51,333 nt of DNA from contig JBAZOO010000028.1 in NCBI GenBank assembly GCA_041648735.1, positions 1 to 51,333 of the forward strand, written 5' to 3'. Under the pieces are notes generated by a model that was not told where the DNA came from, searched no databases, and saw nothing but the letters and a program-made list of their open reading frames with translations. This document shows positions 9,201 through 16,165 of the stretch, in pieces (position 1 is the stretch's first letter; the number at the start of each line of letters is the position of its first letter). The stretch is from JBAZOO01 sp041648735 (GTDB lineage Bacteria > Verrucomicrobiota > Lentisphaeria > Oligosphaerales > CAITYL01). The translations under genes and the position numbers were made by a program.

Positions 9201-9295
9201 CGGCCCGCGCCGGCCTGGCCCGCCTCGCCCAGGCCGTGGCGGCGGCCAAGCCGCTGAAGCGCCGCGGCCGCCCCCCCAAAAATGCCCCCCGCTGA
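6236..9295 (+). CDS. uvrA: Excinuclease ABC subunit A
   Basis: UvrA is the dimeric damage-recognition ATPase of nucleotide excision repair, loading UvrB on lesions. The 1019-residue protein has two ABC modules: Walker A GLSGSGKSS near residue 35 and GVSGSGKST in the second half, and two LSGGEAQR signatures. Zinc sites are visible as CPKCG, as paired CxxC motifs (CAECG...CPVCNG) and CEDCQG...CEACGG. The last ~75 residues are an unusual tail: a proline run, then Ala/Lys-rich sequence ending KRRGRPPKNAPR, an AT-hook-like motif. UvrA is usually about 940-960 residues, so the tail is extra. ATG 6245 (MADCIH) is an equally good start. Codon use changes near 6750, from mixed to strongly GC-ending. 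Confidence 0.97.
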   Translation: MVGMADCIHIVGARQHNLKNIEVSIPRNRLTVVTGLSGSGKSSLAFDTLYAEGQRRYVESLSAYARQFLDRLQKPEVDHIEGLSPAIAIEQRSAGSNPRSIVATTTEIYDYLRLLYAHVAKPHCPKCGRPIARQSAQAITDRLAELPPRRKLMLLAPYVSGKKGEHREILEKMRRDGFVRARIDGQLRALDEEIRLEKNLRHTLEAVVDRLVTGDASRTRLTDSVELALRVGGGLLRVLLEDAAAPGGWGEELISEHLACAECGVSFGELEPRNFSFNSPYGACPVCNGLGARLIFLPEKVVPDPTLSIRNGALPLLRRGPRNVIMYYNHLLRCLAEQFGFSLTTPWRELPEATRRLILHGSGGETVTFDYWMRGKMHQWRKPWDGVLALLLKRYNETEVEEVRERLQPCMGFEPCSGCHGARLKPESLAATLAGKSLWDFCSLSVAAAVAFGQELESLLTDTERRIAGEILKEVRSRLGFLQAVGLGYLTLARESGTLSGGEAQRIRLATQVGSGLVGVLYILDEPSIGLHQRDNAKLLDTLGKLRDAGNTVVVVEHDLETIERADYIVDLGPGAGRLGGEVVAAGTPAEVARVPASLTGQFLSGARRIPLPERRQAGNGHELVVRGARENNLKGIDVRFPLGQFICVTGVSGSGKSTLVHRILRNSLLRQLQLQHDPVGAAASVEGMEHVDKLIVIDQSPIGRTPRSNPATYTEAFGLIRDLFAKVPDARARGYKPGRFSFNAKGGRCEDCQGAGIKKIEMQFLPDVFVPCEACGGKRYNQETLAVKYRGRSIADVLDLTVDDACEFFAAVPAILRKIRTLQEVGLGYIHLGQAATTLSGGEAQRVKLATELARKPTGHTLYILDEPTTGLHLADIGHLLGVLQALRDQGNTILVIEHNLDVIKVADHLIDLGPEGGDAGGTVVATGTPEQVAECAASATGQYLKQILDREGRALPPPPPPPRSAKPAPAAPVTTGGRTSKKAASGTARAGLARLAQAVAAAKPLKRRGRPPKNAPR

Positions 9296-9328
9296 ACCCC
9301 GCCGCGGGGGCAACCTTGGCCTGGGCGG

Positions 9329-9334
9329 TATAGT
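9329..9334 (+). promoter_or_regulatory. Candidate -10 box (TATAGT) for sppA
   Basis: TATAGTATCC stands out in GC-rich sequence 45 bp upstream of the sppA ATG and 33 bp past the uvrA stop. It matches the motif seen before several other genes here. No strong -35 is visible. Confidence 0.4.
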
Positions 9335-9378
9335 ATCCGGAAACCGCAGCCACCACCACCCGCCACCCGGAAACCGCC

Positions 9379-10476
9379 ATGCCGGACACGCCCTCGTCCC
9401 AGCCACCCCCGCCGCCGCTCCCGCCCGCCAAGGCCGCCCCCGGCAAAAAACCGCGCAACGGCTTCTGGACCTTCTTCGGCTGCGTCGGCATGCTCGCCTG
9501 CGGCGGGCTGCTGCTGGGAACCTTCCTGGCCGTGGCGCTGGCGGCGGCCGCCGTCGCCAACGCCGGCGGCGGCTTCGGCTCGGTGGCGCCCCGGCCGCCG
9601 GTCAAGAAGCAGATGGTCGAGGGCAATCCCCGGGCCCGCGCCACGGTCGCCGTGGTGGAGGTCCGCGGCATCATCCGCAGCGGCAGCCTCTTCGACGGCG
9701 CCTCGACGGAGCGCATCCTGGCCGAACTCCAGGCGGTGCGCGAGGATCCGGCCGTCACCGCCGTCATCCTGGACATGGACACGCCGGGCGGCGAAGTCAC
9801 CGCCAGCGACGAGATCCGCCACGCCGTCAGCCAGGTGCGCGAGGCCGGCAAGCCGGTCGTCACCTGCATGCGCGGCATGGGCGCCAGCGGCGGCTACTTC
9901 ATTGCCTCCGGCACCGACTACATCGTCGCCAACCGCCTGACCATGACCGGCAGCGTCGGCGTGATCATTGCCGGCTACAACCTCCACGGGCTCATGCAGA
10001 AAGTGGGCGTCGAAGGGGAGACCTACAAGTCCGGCGCCATGAAGGACATGCTCAACCCGGCCCGGCCGCGGACCGCCCTGGAGGCGGCCTACGTGGAGCA
10101 GTTGGTGCAGGACACCTTCCACGAGTTCGCCGACGTCGTCGCGGAGGGGCGGCCGGAGCGCTATGCCGACCGCGCCGCCGTCCTTGCCGCCGAGTTCGCC
10201 GACGGCCGCATCCTCACCGGCACCCAGGCGCTGGAGGCGGGGCTGGTGGACGAACTGGGCTACTTCGCCGAGGCCGTGGCCAAGGCCGCCGAACTGGCGA
10301 AGGTGGCCGACTTCAAGGTCGTCCGCTACCAGCGCGGCGCCACCTTCACGGAGGTCTTCCTCAGCATGAAGGCCCCCCTGCGGGTGAGCCTGCCGGGCGG
10401 GCTGCTGCCGGAAGGCGGCTTCACCCCGCGCCCTGGCCAGGCCTATTACCTGCACCCCGCCTGCCTCCCCTACTGA
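9379..10476 (+). CDS. sppA: Signal peptide peptidase SppA-type S49 serine protease
   Basis: The 365-residue protein is an S49 membrane protease that degrades cleaved signal peptides and other membrane peptides. A proline-rich cytoplasmic N-terminus is followed by one membrane helix (about residues 31-60). The protease domain runs from about residue 88. The catalytic serine is Ser170 in MGASGGYFIAS and the general-base lysine is probably Lys217 in ETYKSGAMKDM. The size fits the short, single-domain SppA of Gram-positives rather than the 67-kDa E. coli form. The start follows the TATAGT promoter and precedes the hydrophobic segment correctly. Confidence 0.9.
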   Translation: MPDTPSSQPPPPPLPPAKAAPGKKPRNGFWTFFGCVGMLACGGLLLGTFLAVALAAAAVANAGGGFGSVAPRPPVKKQMVEGNPRARATVAVVEVRGIIRSGSLFDGASTERILAELQAVREDPAVTAVILDMDTPGGEVTASDEIRHAVSQVREAGKPVVTCMRGMGASGGYFIASGTDYIVANRLTMTGSVGVIIAGYNLHGLMQKVGVEGETYKSGAMKDMLNPARPRTALEAAYVEQLVQDTFHEFADVVAEGRPERYADRAAVLAAEFADGRILTGTQALEAGLVDELGYFAEAVAKAAELAKVADFKVVRYQRGATFTEVFLSMKAPLRVSLPGGLLPEGGFTPRPGQAYYLHPACLPY

Positions 10477-10526
10477 GCGGCCGCCCCAACTTTCGCCGGT
10501 CAGCGTCCGCCGTTCGGGACGGCGGC

Positions 10527-10547
10527 AAATTTCACCTGTCCCCAAGC
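10527..10547. repeat. Degenerate copy of a dispersed CCTGTCCC-AAGC repeat
   Basis: The sequence around CACCTGTCCCCAAGC resembles the element CTCCTGTCCCTAAGCTCA found three times later in the window (near 47785, 49165 and 51140). It lies between sppA and the antitoxin. The similarity is short, so homology is uncertain. Confidence 0.3.
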
Positions 10548-10581
10548 ACCCACCGCGTCCGCGCGGTGTGAAACGTAACGG

Positions 10582-10962
10582 TCAATGCTCGTGTTCGCTT
10601 CCGTATTTCAGATGCTCTTCCCTGACGTTGAGCGTCTTACTGAGGCGCTTGCCCATGGCATCCGAATAGGTGCGACGCCCGTGCTCGTAGTCGCTGACCA
10701 TATTCTGACGGATGCCCAGTTTGTCGGCGAGCTGACCCTGGGTCAGTCCGGCCTTCAGACGAGCGCCGGCAAGAAGGTTCCCAATACGGTTCTTCTCCAT
10801 CTTCTTCCAGTACTCGGTGCTTTCGATGGAGACAAACTCGTCTTCGGGCTCTTCCACGAGCACGGCAACGTCGTACTTCTTCTTGATCCAATCAACCAGC
10901 TCTCCCACGTGCTCGCCCTGGAGCGAGATCTCAATATGGGGCTTTTTCACGAGAGCCAACAT
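10582..10962 (-). CDS. XRE-family helix-turn-helix antitoxin
   Basis: The 126-residue protein has an N-terminal domain of about 55 residues (PHIEISLQGEHVGELVDWIKKKY) and a C-terminal Cro/C1-type HTH (ARLKAGLTQGQLADKLGIRQNMVSDYEHGRR). Proteins of this layout are antitoxins that neutralise RelE/HigB-like RNases and repress their own operon. Its start overlaps by 32 bp the end of a RelE-like toxin frame upstream, the toxin-first order of higBA modules. Base composition is clearly less GC-rich than flanking genes, which suggests acquisition by transfer. Confidence 0.85.
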   Translation of the reverse strand: MLALVKKPHIEISLQGEHVGELVDWIKKKYDVAVLVEEPEDEFVSIESTEYWKKMEKNRIGNLLAGARLKAGLTQGQLADKLGIRQNMVSDYEHGRRTYSDAMGKRLSKTLNVREEHLKYGSEHEH

Positions 10963-11254
10963 AGTACACCTCTATTACGATCTCGTTCTTTCGGCATCGC
11001 CAGCATGCCACATATCTGTAGTTCAGATGGCAGTGGTACCGCTCGCCTCCCAAGGGCGAGAAGTTCCGCCATGTCTTCTGGATCGGCCCATCTGCCTGCA
11101 AGTCCGCCACCAGCAGGAAGAAGAGCTTTTGGCTCTCAGAAGGCAGCCTCGTCAGACCGCGCTCGATCTTCCGTTTGATCCGGGTAGTGACCGACGCCGC
11201 ATGGACAGAGGCGCGTAGCCGGTTCGCTTTCTTCCCATGACATGTAGTGTGGCT
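10931..11254 (-). pseudogene. RelE/HigB-like toxin frame without a usable start codon
   Basis: Translating the minus strand from 11254 to the TGA at 10931-10933 gives a convincing toxin: the run RIKRKIERGLTRLPSE, then WRNFSPLGGERYHCHLNYRY, VACW, and the C-terminal EVYYVGSREKAPY typical of one RelE-superfamily mRNA-interferase group. The frame opens after a TGA at 11255-11257, and no ATG, GTG or TTG occurs before the conserved domain. Either the 5' end is damaged (frameshift or lost start) or a non-canonical start is used. The body looks intact and overlaps the antitoxin gene. Confidence 0.6.
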
Positions 11255-11285
11255 TCAGAGCGCCTAACAATTATTATTCGGAGAT

Positions 11286-11291
11286 ACCATA
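11286..11291 (-). promoter_or_regulatory. Possible -10 box (TATGGT) of the toxin-antitoxin unit
   Basis: The minus strand reads TATGGTATC about 32 bp upstream of the point where the toxin frame opens, similar to the TATAGTATC in front of sppA. It would give a short leader to the toxin-antitoxin message. Weak evidence. Confidence 0.25.
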
Positions 11292-11350
11292 CAGAGAGTT
11301 CACGGGGGATGCAACCCGCCGGGTGCAAGGTTAAAATGGCGCTTTCCGAG

Positions 11351-11376
11351 CCCACGCTGAAGCGTGGACTCCAGTC
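11351..11376. repeat. Palindromic dispersed repeat (CCCACGCTGAAGCGTGG type)
   Basis: The sequence has the perfect stem CACGCT/AGCGTG around a GA centre, followed by ACTCCAG. Related copies occur at 21518-21534, 49128-49159, 51046-51077 and, inverted, 51088-51111. This copy sits between the toxin-antitoxin remnant and the thiF stop and could also work as a transcript-end hairpin. Confidence 0.65.
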
Positions 11377-11387
11377 CGGGCGGCCCT

Positions 11388-12164
11388 CTACACTCCCTGG
11401 CGACGGCCGCCGCCGCAGGCGGGGCAATCGGCGGCCCGCGCCACGGGGACTTCCCGGAAGCGGGCGGCGAGGGCGTCGTAGGTGAGCAGGCGGCCGGCGA
11501 GCGGCGCGCCCAGCCCCAGGAGGTGCTTGATCGCCTCCATGGCCTGCAAGGTGCCGATCACGCCGGGGACGGCGCCGAGGGGGCCGGCGGGCAAACGGTC
11601 GCCGGGGCGCTCCGGCGGCGGCGCCCCGAACACGCAGCGGTAGCAGGCGGAGCGGCCGGGATGCACGGCCAGGAGCTGGCCGGTGAACGCCAGGATGCCG
11701 CCGTGGCAGAAGGGGATGCCGTGGCGGACGCAGGCGTCGTTGATCTGGAACTTGCTGGCGAAGTTGTCGGTGCAGTCCAGCACGAAGTCCCAGCCGGCGA
11801 GCAGTTCCGCGGCGTTCGCCGCCGCGAAGCGTGCCCGGAGCGGCTGGAAGGTCAGGTGCGGGTTGAGCGCGGCCAGCCGGCGTGCCGCCTGTTCCGCCTT
11901 GGGCTGGCCAAGGTCGGCCGTGCCGTAGAGGATCTGGCGCTGGAGGTTGCTGGCCTCGACCACGTCGGCATCCACCAGCCCCAGGGTGCCGACGCCGGCG
12001 GCAGCCAGTTGGAACAGCGCGGGGGAGCCGAGCCCGCCGCAGCCGATGACCAGCACCCGGCCACGCTTGAGCCGGAGCTGCCCGGCCTCGCCGACCTGGG
12101 GCAGGCGCAGGTGCCGGGCATACCGTTCCCGTTCCGCCGCGCCGAGTTCGCCCATTGCGTCCAT
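11388..12164 (-). CDS. thiF: ThiF/MoeB-family sulfur-carrier adenylyltransferase
   Basis: The 258-residue E1-like enzyme adenylates the C-terminal glycine of ThiS so that sulfur can be added for thiazole synthesis. The nucleotide-binding motif GCGGLGSPA is at residues 41-49, followed by LVDADVVEASNLQRQ and the TDNF segment typical of HesA/MoeB/ThiF. Two CxxC pairs (CYRC and CPAC near the C-terminus) should bind structural zinc. The start at 12164 follows an AGGAGG ribosome site; the longer upstream frame runs back into thiH. It is the last gene of the thi operon, and this context favours ThiF over MoeB. Confidence 0.88.
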   Translation of the reverse strand: MDAMGELGAAERERYARHLRLPQVGEAGQLRLKRGRVLVIGCGGLGSPALFQLAAAGVGTLGLVDADVVEASNLQRQILYGTADLGQPKAEQAARRLAALNPHLTFQPLRARFAAANAAELLAGWDFVLDCTDNFASKFQINDACVRHGIPFCHGGILAFTGQLLAVHPGRSACYRCVFGAPPPERPGDRLPAGPLGAVPGVIGTLQAMEAIKHLLGLGAPLAGRLLTYDALAARFREVPVARAADCPACGGGRRQGV

Positions 12165-12183
12165 CGCCAGTGCCCCTCCTCCT

Positions 12184-13335
12184 TCAGGATGCCGCCGCCG
12201 CGCCGACGGGCTCGCGGTAGGCCGCGTCGGCATTCTTGAAGACTGGTTCCAGGGCGCGGGCGCGGAGCATGGCGCAGAAGCTGGCGGCGTCCCGGCCGTC
12301 GCTGACCTCGAACTGGGCGGCGGCATCCCCGGTGCCGATGGCGGCGCCTTCCGCGACCGCATAGCCGCCGACGGTGGTGCGGCTGTTGACGCTCATCCGG
12401 TTGATGCCGACGCCGGCCATGCCGTCGCGGAAGGCTGGGCTTTCGCGGGTGGAGAGCACCAGTGGCACGTCGGGCAAGCAGAGGCGGAAGGCCCAGATGA
12501 TCCGGGCCAGGAAGCGGTCGTCCACCGGGAACTCGGCCTGGAAGCCGCCGGCCTGGGGGCGGATGCGGGGGAAGGAGAGGCTGACGCCGGCGCGCCACCA
12601 GCGCTGGCGGAGGTGGCGGAGGTGGCGGTAGAGGGCGAGCATGTCGAAGGCCGGGTCGCTCAGCCCGAGCAACGCGCCGAGGCCGACCTGGCGCAGGCCG
12701 CCGGCCAGGGCCCGGGCCGGCGCGTCGAGCCGGGCCGCAAAATCCTTCTTCGGCCCCCAGCGGTGGAAATGGTCGTAGCGCGCCGGGTCGTAGGTCTCCT
12801 GGTAGATCGTGACCCCCGTGCAGCCCTGGTCCGCCAGCCGCCGGTAGTCAGCCGCCGGCATGGGAAAGACTTCGACCTGGACGGAGGGCATCACCGCGGC
12901 GGCGATGCCGACGCACTCGGCAAGGTAGTCGAGGCCGGCCTGCGCGGTGCGTTCGCCGGTGAGGAGCAGCACATCCTGGCAGCCCCAGGCGCGCATCGCC
13001 GCCAGCTCCTGGCGGACGGCGGCGGGTTCGAGCCGGCGGCGGGGGGTGCGCCGGTCGGCGGCAAAGCCGCAGTAGAGGCAGCCACCGGAGCAATAGTTGG
13101 AGAGGTAGAGCGGCGCGTAAAGCGAGACGGTGCGGCCGAAATGCCGGCGGGTCAGGCTCAGGGCCCGCCGCGCCAGCTCCTCCAGGTGCGCGTCGGCCGC
13201 CGGCGACAGCAGGGCCGCCAGCTCGCGCTCGCCCGGCTCGGCGCCGGCCAGCGCCTGCCGCACCTGCGCCGGGGTCGCCGTGTGCGCCAGCTCCAGCCAG
13301 GGGGTTGGGTCAAGCCATTCGGGGAGCCGCGTCAT
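12184..13335 (-). CDS. thiH: 2-iminoacetate synthase (tyrosine lyase)
   Basis: ThiH is a radical-SAM enzyme that cleaves tyrosine to dehydroglycine (2-iminoacetate) and p-cresol for the anaerobic route to the thiamine thiazole. The 383-residue product carries the radical-SAM cluster motif CSGGCLYC with cysteines at about residues 82, 86 and 89, and it continues with the typical TGERTAQAG and VTIYQETYDP segments. Its ATG overlaps the thiG stop by 4 bp (ATGA), indicating translational coupling. Choosing ThiH rather than ThiO agrees with an anaerobic lifestyle. Confidence 0.93.
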   Translation of the reverse strand: MTRLPEWLDPTPWLELAHTATPAQVRQALAGAEPGERELAALLSPAADAHLEELARRALSLTRRHFGRTVSLYAPLYLSNYCSGGCLYCGFAADRRTPRRRLEPAAVRQELAAMRAWGCQDVLLLTGERTAQAGLDYLAECVGIAAAVMPSVQVEVFPMPAADYRRLADQGCTGVTIYQETYDPARYDHFHRWGPKKDFAARLDAPARALAGGLRQVGLGALLGLSDPAFDMLALYRHLRHLRQRWWRAGVSLSFPRIRPQAGGFQAEFPVDDRFLARIIWAFRLCLPDVPLVLSTRESPAFRDGMAGVGINRMSVNSRTTVGGYAVAEGAAIGTGDAAAQFEVSDGRDAASFCAMLRARALEPVFKNADAAYREPVGAAAAS

Positions 13336-14153
13336 GCGGTCCCTCCCAGGAAGGAGGTCAGCGGGCTGGTGGCGACGGCGTGGCCAACCGCGCCTTGCGG
13401 CATGAGTCCGGCACGGCGGGCCAGCCGCCCGGCCTGGACGCCGAGGGCGAACGCCTGCGCCATCCGCGCCGGCTCGTCGGCGGCGGCGATGGCGCTGTTG
13501 ACCAGGACGGCGGCACAGCCCAGTTCCAGGGCCAGCGCGGCTTCGGAGGGGGCGCGCAGCCCGGCGTCCACGATCACCGGGATGGAGCATTCGCGGACCA
13601 TGATCCGGACCATGTCGCGGGTGGTCAGGCCGCCGCCACTGCCAATGGGGGCGCCCAAGGGCATGACGGCGGCGCAGCCGACATCCTCCAGCCGCCGGGC
13701 CAGCACGGGGTCGGCGGGGATGTAGGGGAGCACGAGGAAGCCGTCCTTGGCCAGTTCCGCCGCCGCCGCGTAGGTCTCGAGCGGGTCGGGCAGCAGATGG
13801 TGCGGGTTCGGATGGATCTCGACCTTGACGAAGCGGCTGCCGCTGAGTTCGCGGGCCAACTGGGCGGCGCGGACGGCCTCCCGCGCGTTCATGGCGCCGG
13901 AGGTGTTGGGCATGAGCCGGACGTTGGGCAGGGTGGCGAGCGGCCCGAGCAGGTCGTCGGCCGCCCCCGGCCCGCGGCTGAAGCGGCGCAGCGCCACCGT
14001 GACCAGGCCGGTGCCGGAGGCCTGGATGGCGGCCAGCATGGCCTCGACGCCGCTGAACTTGCCGGTGCCGAGGATCAGGCGCGAGGGGAGCTCGACGTCG
14101 CCGAGCCGGAACGGGTCGGCGGGAAGCGGGGCGTTGGCAGGAATGGCGGCCAT
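13332..14153 (-). CDS. thiG: Thiazole synthase
   Basis: ThiG condenses deoxyxylulose 5-phosphate, dehydroglycine and ThiS thiocarboxylate into the thiazole phosphate. The 273-residue TIM-barrel protein has LILGTGKF near residue 27, the Schiff-base lysine at about residue 110 in RFVKVEIHPN, and the phosphate-binding GSGGGL loop. Length is normal. It starts 2 bp after the thiS stop, with GGAGG overlapping the thiS end as ribosome site. Confidence 0.95.
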   Translation of the reverse strand: MAAIPANAPLPADPFRLGDVELPSRLILGTGKFSGVEAMLAAIQASGTGLVTVALRRFSRGPGAADDLLGPLATLPNVRLMPNTSGAMNAREAVRAAQLARELSGSRFVKVEIHPNPHHLLPDPLETYAAAAELAKDGFLVLPYIPADPVLARRLEDVGCAAVMPLGAPIGSGGGLTTRDMVRIMVRECSIPVIVDAGLRAPSEAALALELGCAAVLVNSAIAAADEPARMAQAFALGVQAGRLARRAGLMPQGAVGHAVATSPLTSFLGGTA

Positions 14154-14155
14154 GG

Positions 14156-14359
14156 TCAACCTCCTCCAGCAAAGACCAGCACCTCGACCTCGTCGCCCGC
14201 GGCCAGGCGGACGGCGTCGCGGTCGGCGCCGCGGAGGATGCGCCCATTGAGCATGATGGCGACGCGGCCGGGGTCGGCCCCCAGTTCGGCCAGGAGCGCC
14301 GCGATTGTGGCGTCGCCGCGGTGTTCGTGCGGCGCGCCGTTGACGGTCAAAGTCAGCAT
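14156..14359 (-). CDS. thiS: Sulfur-carrier protein ThiS
   Basis: The 67-residue ubiquitin-like protein carries sulfur as a C-terminal thiocarboxylate. It begins MLTLTVNG, has the IALLNG-like strand AIMLNGRIL, and ends FAGGG, giving the required Gly-Gly terminus with one extra glycine before it. It is the first gene behind the TPP riboswitch; the ATG at 14359 is the only start that gives the correct family length. Confidence 0.92.
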   Translation of the reverse strand: MLTLTVNGAPHEHRGDATIAALLAELGADPGRVAIMLNGRILRGADRDAVRLAAGDEVEVLVFAGGG

Positions 14360-14482
14360 GGTTGGACAGGTTCCCGTGGGGTTGGGCGCCCGCCTCCGGG
14401 AAGCACGGCGGGAGGCGGCTCCGGCGGAGGGGGAGCCGCACCCGGTGGCCGGGGCGGGGGCGTCTGCCAACCAGGCGCCCGT

Positions 14483-14578
14483 CTGCATTCCCTACGCTGG
14501 CATGATCCAGATCAGGTCCAAGGGTCACGGACGCGGCAACGGTCCGTATCTCAGCCGGCTAGCCCGGCTCCCCCAGCA
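14483..14578 (-). promoter_or_regulatory. TPP riboswitch (THI element)
   Basis: On the minus strand the conserved core is clear: GGGGGAGCC at the 5' side, GGCTGAGATAC in the pyrimidine-binding arm, then GACCCTTGGACCTGATCTGG and CAGCGTAGGGAA at the 3' side. This is the thiamine-pyrophosphate aptamer, which shuts off downstream thi genes when TPP is abundant. Between aptamer and thiS, inverted arms GCGGCTCC/GGAGCCGC (14415-14422 and 14432-14439) could be part of the expression platform. No U tract follows, so control may be at translation or be Rho-dependent. Confidence 0.95.
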
Positions 14579-14591
14579 AAAGATGTCAAGT

Positions 14592-14597
14592 ACCATA
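14592..14597 (-). promoter_or_regulatory. Candidate -10 box (TATGGT) of the thi operon
   Basis: TATGGTAC on the minus strand lies 14 bp upstream of the riboswitch 5' side, so transcription would begin just before the aptamer. The remaining spacer to dgt (14598-14854) shows nothing else I can support. Confidence 0.4.
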
Positions 14598-14854
14598 GCG
14601 CCCGGACGGGTGATTGCCAGTTGCCCGATCAGTCGGGGGCAAAGCCGGGATTTGACTGCCGACGAACGAGGGCTGGTGCCGGCGGCTGAGGACATCCGCC
14701 AATTCAGGTCGCCCGCCAGATCGGGGAACCAGACGGAAAAGCGGCGCGTCGTGGGCGACAGTTCGCGCAACCCGCAACAGGCTCCAGCGCCTTGCCCGGA
14801 TTGACAGCATCTTTGGCGAAGACGGAATCCTGTGCCCGCTGCCCGGCCCCAGAC

Positions 14855-14860
14855 TATATT
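14855..14860 (+). promoter_or_regulatory. Candidate -10 box (TATATT) for the dGTPase gene
   Basis: TATATT stands in GC-rich sequence 71 bp upstream of ATG 14931. If used, transcription begins downstream of the earlier in-frame ATG at 14832, which supports the later start. Confidence 0.35.
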
Positions 14861-14930
14861 GCAGCCTGGCCCCGAAGGCTGGCCTCCCTCCCCACTGCCA
14901 GCCGCCCCGGCCCGGAGTTCCGCCCCGGCC

Positions 14931-16118
14931 ATGATCCCGCCCCAACCGCCCGAACCGCTGCTGCCGCCCCAGCCCGGCGACGAGGAGCGCCTCGCCCCGT
15001 GGGCCATGCGCGCCGCCGAGTCCCGCGGCCGGCGCCACCCCGAGCCGCCCCATCCCTTCCGCTCCCCCTTCCAGCGCGACCGCGACCGGATCATCCATTG
15101 CCGCGCCTTCCGCCGGCTCGACGGCAAGACCCAGGTCTTCCTCAACGGCACCGGCGACCATTACCGCACCCGCCTCACCCACACCATCGAAGTCGCCGCC
15201 ATCGCCCGCACCCTCGCCCGGGGGCTGCGCCTCAACGAGGATCTGGCCGAGGCGGTTTCCCTCGCCCATGACCTGGGGCATACCCCCTTCGGGCACATGG
15301 GCGAACGGGTGCTCAACGAGCTGCTGCCCGGCGGCTTCGACCACAACGCCCAATCCCTGCGGGTGGTCGACCGGCTCGAACGCAAGTATCCCGGAATCGA
15401 GGGGCTCAACCTCACCTGGGAGGTGCGACGCGGCCTGCTCAAGCACGCCGCCGCCGGCGGCACCCTGGACGGCATCCCGGTCGAAGCCCCGCCCAGCCTC
15501 GAAGCCCAGGCCGCCCACATCGCCGATGACATCGCCTATTGCACCCATGACTTGGACGATGGCCTGGAGTCGGGGCTGCTCACCCCCGCCATGCTCGACG
15601 GCCTGGAACTCTGGCGGCGGGCACGGGAAACCGCCTTGGGGCAGGGGGGCGATCCCAGTGCCGGCTCCTTCCTCACCTTTGTCGTCCGCTGCCTGGTCGA
15701 TCTCCTGGTCGAAGACGGGCTCCAGCACTCCGCCGCCAGCCTGGCGCGGGCGGGGCGCGCCGGCACGGTCGGCCTCTCGCCCGCCCTCCAGCCATTGGTC
15801 GCCCAGCTCGCCGAACGCCTCTTCCAGCGCCTCTACCGCCATCCAGAGGTCATGGCCGTCAACCGCCGCGCCGGCGACGTTGTCCGCCGCCTTTTCCGCC
15901 ATTTCACCGGGCATCCGGAGGAATTGGGCGAATCCGCCCGGCAACGGGCCGTCGGCGAGGGGCCAGCCCGCGCCGCCGCCGACTACCTGGCCGGCATGAC
16001 CGACCGCTACGCCCTGCGCCTCGACAAGGACCTCAAGCTGCGCCGTCACCGCCCGGCCCCCCATGAAGACGCCGCCGCCCACCTGCTGACCCCGCTCCTC
16101 CCCTTCCTCGACGAGTGA
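14931..16118 (+). CDS. dgt: dGTPase-like HD-domain triphosphohydrolase
   Basis: The 395-residue protein is a deoxyguanosinetriphosphate triphosphohydrolase-like HD enzyme that removes triphosphate from dNTPs and helps balance the pool. Family landmarks are LAPWAMRAAESRGRR near residue 21, FQRDRDRIIHCRAFRRLDGKTQVF at about 47-70, and the metal site: His84 (RLTHTIEV), His113-Asp114 (LAHDLGHTPFGH) and a later Asp in HIADDIAYCTHDLDD. The start at 14931 is about 20 residues before the conserved N-terminus; ATG 14832 would add a low-complexity leader. It converges with the glycosyltransferase across a 47-bp gap. Confidence 0.88.
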   Translation: MIPPQPPEPLLPPQPGDEERLAPWAMRAAESRGRRHPEPPHPFRSPFQRDRDRIIHCRAFRRLDGKTQVFLNGTGDHYRTRLTHTIEVAAIARTLARGLRLNEDLAEAVSLAHDLGHTPFGHMGERVLNELLPGGFDHNAQSLRVVDRLERKYPGIEGLNLTWEVRRGLLKHAAAGGTLDGIPVEAPPSLEAQAAHIADDIAYCTHDLDDGLESGLLTPAMLDGLELWRRARETALGQGGDPSAGSFLTFVVRCLVDLLVEDGLQHSAASLARAGRAGTVGLSPALQPLVAQLAERLFQRLYRHPEVMAVNRRAGDVVRRLFRHFTGHPEELGESARQRAVGEGPARAAADYLAGMTDRYALRLDKDLKLRRHRPAPHEDAAAHLLTPLLPFLDE

Positions 16119-16165
16119 CGGGGCGCGCCGCCGCCGCCCGTGCGGACTCCGCAACTTTCCGCCCC

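Noticed and set aside
6044..9406. 1120-residue frame on the minus strand
   Set aside because: Antisense to uvrA; no family motifs, only Ala/Gly/Glu-rich composition.
11388..12164. Molybdopterin MoeB instead of ThiF
   Set aside because: The adjacent thiS-thiG-thiH genes and TPP riboswitch favour a thiamine role; no moa genes are present.
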